From contig JAICXU010000236.1 in NCBI GenBank assembly GCA_025934595.1, positions 1 to 5,895 on the forward strand: a stretch of 5,895 nt of DNA, written 5' to 3'. The translations under genes and the position numbers were made by a program. The notes under the pieces were generated by a model. The model was given only the letters and a program-made list of their open reading frames with translations, searched no databases and was not told the DNA's origin. The stretch is from Polyangiaceae bacterium. Its GTDB lineage: Bacteria > Myxococcota_A > Polyangia > Polyangiales > Polyangiaceae. The number at the start of each line of letters is the position of its first letter. Position 1 is the stretch's first letter. Shown piece by piece: positions 4,694 to 5,895 of this stretch.

Positions 4694-5208
4694 CGACGGA
4701 CGAGGAGAGGCTCGACGAGGCGAGCGCGGCGCAATGGGATGCGGTCGAAGAAGCGACCGAGCTCCTGCACGAAGAGCGCTTCTACGACGCGCTGCTTTTT
4801 TTGCGCGGCGTGCTCAAGTCCGATCCGAAGAACGCGTACGCCTTTCATTTTCTCGGCGTGGCGCTCTTCGAAACCGGTGAGCTCGAAGCGTCGCGTGACG
4901 CGTATCGGGCGGCGCTGAATCTGTCGCCGAAATATTTGGGAGCGCGCGTGGCGCTGTCACACGTGCTTCGCAAGCTCGGCGACACGCGTGAATCCTTGAA
5001 AGAAGGAATGGCGGCGCTCGCGCAAGCGCCGGGCGACAGCGACGCCCTCCACGCGGTCGGCCTCACGTATCTCGCGCGCGGGGACAAGCTCGCCGCGAAA
5101 AAATATCTCGAGGCTTTTCTCGAGTCGGGACCGGAGTTCGAGGTCGCGACCGAAGTGCGCGCGACGCTCGCGGAAATCGCGGGCGGCGGCATTCCCGAGC
5201 TCGACTGA
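4690..5208 (+). CDS. Small tetratricopeptide-repeat (TPR) protein
   Basis: 172 residues without signal peptide or membrane segment, made almost wholly of helical hairpins. About four TPR units can be traced: 14-46 (degenerate; EERFYDALLFLRGVL...DP), 48-80 (AYAFHFLGVALFETGELEAS...SP, the clearest match), 82-114 (LGARVALSHVLRKLGDTRES...AP) and 117-150 (DALHAVGLTYLARGDKLAA). An acidic N-terminus (TTDEERLDEASAAQWDAVEE, 2-21) precedes them. TPRs form a scaffold for protein contacts, so this is a likely adaptor rather than an enzyme. The length and acidic N-terminus recall small TPR chaperone-like proteins of secretion systems, but no secretion gene is in view. It starts within the thioesterase stop (ATGA, 4690-4693), so its translation is coupled to that enzyme. 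It converges on the next gene with no spacer. Confidence 0.85.
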   Translation: MTTDEERLDEASAAQWDAVEEATELLHEERFYDALLFLRGVLKSDPKNAYAFHFLGVALFETGELEASRDAYRAALNLSPKYLGARVALSHVLRKLGDTRESLKEGMAALAQAPGDSDALHAVGLTYLARGDKLAAKKYLEAFLESGPEFEVATEVRATLAEIAGGGIPELD

Positions 5209-5895
5209 TCAAAGTCGCTCGACGCTGTCGATGAGCAGAATCTGCTCGCAGAGGCCCATGTGCTCGCTCGAGCCGCGCGCGAAGACGTGTCCGCGGACGA
5301 GCACGTCCTCCGATCTCCAGATTCTGCCGATGTCGGTGCGTTGCGTGAGACAGAGCGTGTCGGGTGTTATCCCGGCGTCGTGCGCAGCGTCCTTCGCGCC
5401 GCGATCGTAGAGCACCCAGTTTTCCATGAACGCGAACCACTCGCCGGCGATGACCACTTTCTTCATGTGCGCGGCCGCGCCCGCATGGACCACCGCCGAC
5501 ACGGTCGTCGGAACGTAATCGCGCTCGGGAATCACATCGAACGAATCGAGGGCGAGCGTCCTGCGATCGACCCGCGTCGCGTCCTTGCTCGAGGAAATGG
5601 CTCGAAAACGGCCTCGCGCGCGCGCTCGCACGACCGTTTGCGGTGTGACGTTCGCCGGATCGAGCGCGCCTTTCTCGAGGCGTAGACACGTCGGCGCGCC
5701 CGGCGTGTCGACGTTCGGAAATCCAAACGCACCGAGCGTGATCACATCTCGACACGAGGCCGGCGGATCGCCCGCCGGGTTCTTCCGCGGCGGCTCGAAG
5801 ACGGTGTCGATCGTGACGTTCTCGCCCGACCACCTCGGCGTGTCGAGCTCGAGATCGCGCGGGTTCACGAGCGGGTAGCGCGGATCGTTCGCGTC
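5209..5895 (-). CDS. Protein of unknown function with apparent internal duplication, partial (N-terminus beyond right edge)
   Basis: The frame is open to the last base of the window (first visible codons DANDPRYPLVNPRD), so the 228 visible residues lack the true N-terminus. The GTG at 5868 is an internal valine, not a supported start. I recognise no named family. Counting from the window edge, two halves share a pattern: VTI (27), TCLRLE (69), VVRARARG (88), LALDSFDVI (114) in the first, and VVI (147), TLCLTQ (180), VLVRGHVFARG (198), ILLIDSVERL (219) in the second. This suggests two copies of a beta-rich, perhaps OB-like domain. Four cysteines (C48, C70, C182, C216) would fit an exported, disulfide-bonded protein, possibly a lipoprotein whose signal lies outside. 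Its TGA and the TPR gene's TGA together form the palindrome TGATCA (5206-5211). Confidence 0.75.
   Translation of the reverse strand, partial: DANDPRYPLVNPRDLELDTPRWSGENVTIDTVFEPPRKNPAGDPPASCRDVITLGAFGFPNVDTPGAPTCLRLEKGALDPANVTPQTVVRARARGRFRAISSSKDATRVDRRTLALDSFDVIPERDYVPTTVSAVVHAGAAAHMKKVVIAGEWFAFMENWVLYDRGAKDAAHDAGITPDTLCLTQRTDIGRIWRSEDVLVRGHVFARGSSEHMGLCEQILLIDSVERL

Noticed and set aside
5063..5833. 256-codon minus-strand frame over the TPR gene end and the right-edge gene
   Set aside because: Arg-rich shadow out of frame with both supported genes; no motif.
5209..5868. Treating GTG 5868 as the true start of the right-edge gene
   Set aside because: The frame stays open through the final base with protein-like composition, and no ribosome site or promoter precedes the GTG.
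1..5895. tRNA, rRNA, CRISPR array, insertion sequence or attachment site
   Set aside because: I saw no regularly spaced repeats, transposase motifs, terminal inverted repeats or tRNA cloverleaf-like sequence on either strand; a covariance-model scan could still find a small RNA that I cannot.

Overview
The window is a GC-rich, gene-dense stretch of ordinary bacterial chromosome. I count nine protein-coding genes, two of them cut by the window edges, and no RNA gene, mobile element or CRISPR array. The strong GC bias in third codon positions, frequent GTG starts, a small Asp/Gly-rich lipoprotein and several small secreted proteins of unknown function suggest a myxobacterium-like organism (Myxococcota, perhaps Polyangia). 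That placement is inference from style, not from a marker gene.

Left part (1-1371): a minus-strand integral membrane protein runs off the left edge. It diverges from a two-gene plus-strand unit: a dihydrofolate-reductase-like (RibD C-terminal fold) protein, then 15 nt later a YdeI/OmpD-associated family protein. Both plus-strand genes belong to widespread, poorly characterised accessory families.

Middle part (1372-3413): a 184-nt gene-free gap carries three dyad-symmetric elements, including a perfect 16-bp palindrome. A cysteine-containing acidic lipoprotein follows, and only 2 nt after it a ferritin-like di-iron protein with a complete set of carboxylate/histidine ligand positions. After an 80-nt gap comes a secreted, glycine-rich, beta-rich protein with a GTG start, probably periplasmic or outer-membrane.

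Right part (3442-5895): an alpha/beta-hydrolase (lipase-like, full Ser-Asp-His triad) on the minus strand diverges from a hot-dog-fold acyl-CoA thioesterase. The thioesterase is translationally coupled (ATGA overlap) to a small TPR protein. The divergent control region holds a GGTATATACC palindrome just before the thioesterase GTG. The TPR gene converges with no gap on a minus-strand protein of unknown function that enters from the right edge and looks internally duplicated.

I found no clearly new multi-gene system. The points most worth a second look are the TANNNT box 6-7 nt before three start codons (possible leaderless transcripts), the palindromes at 1471-1514, the lipoprotein/di-iron pair, and the duplicated protein at the right edge.
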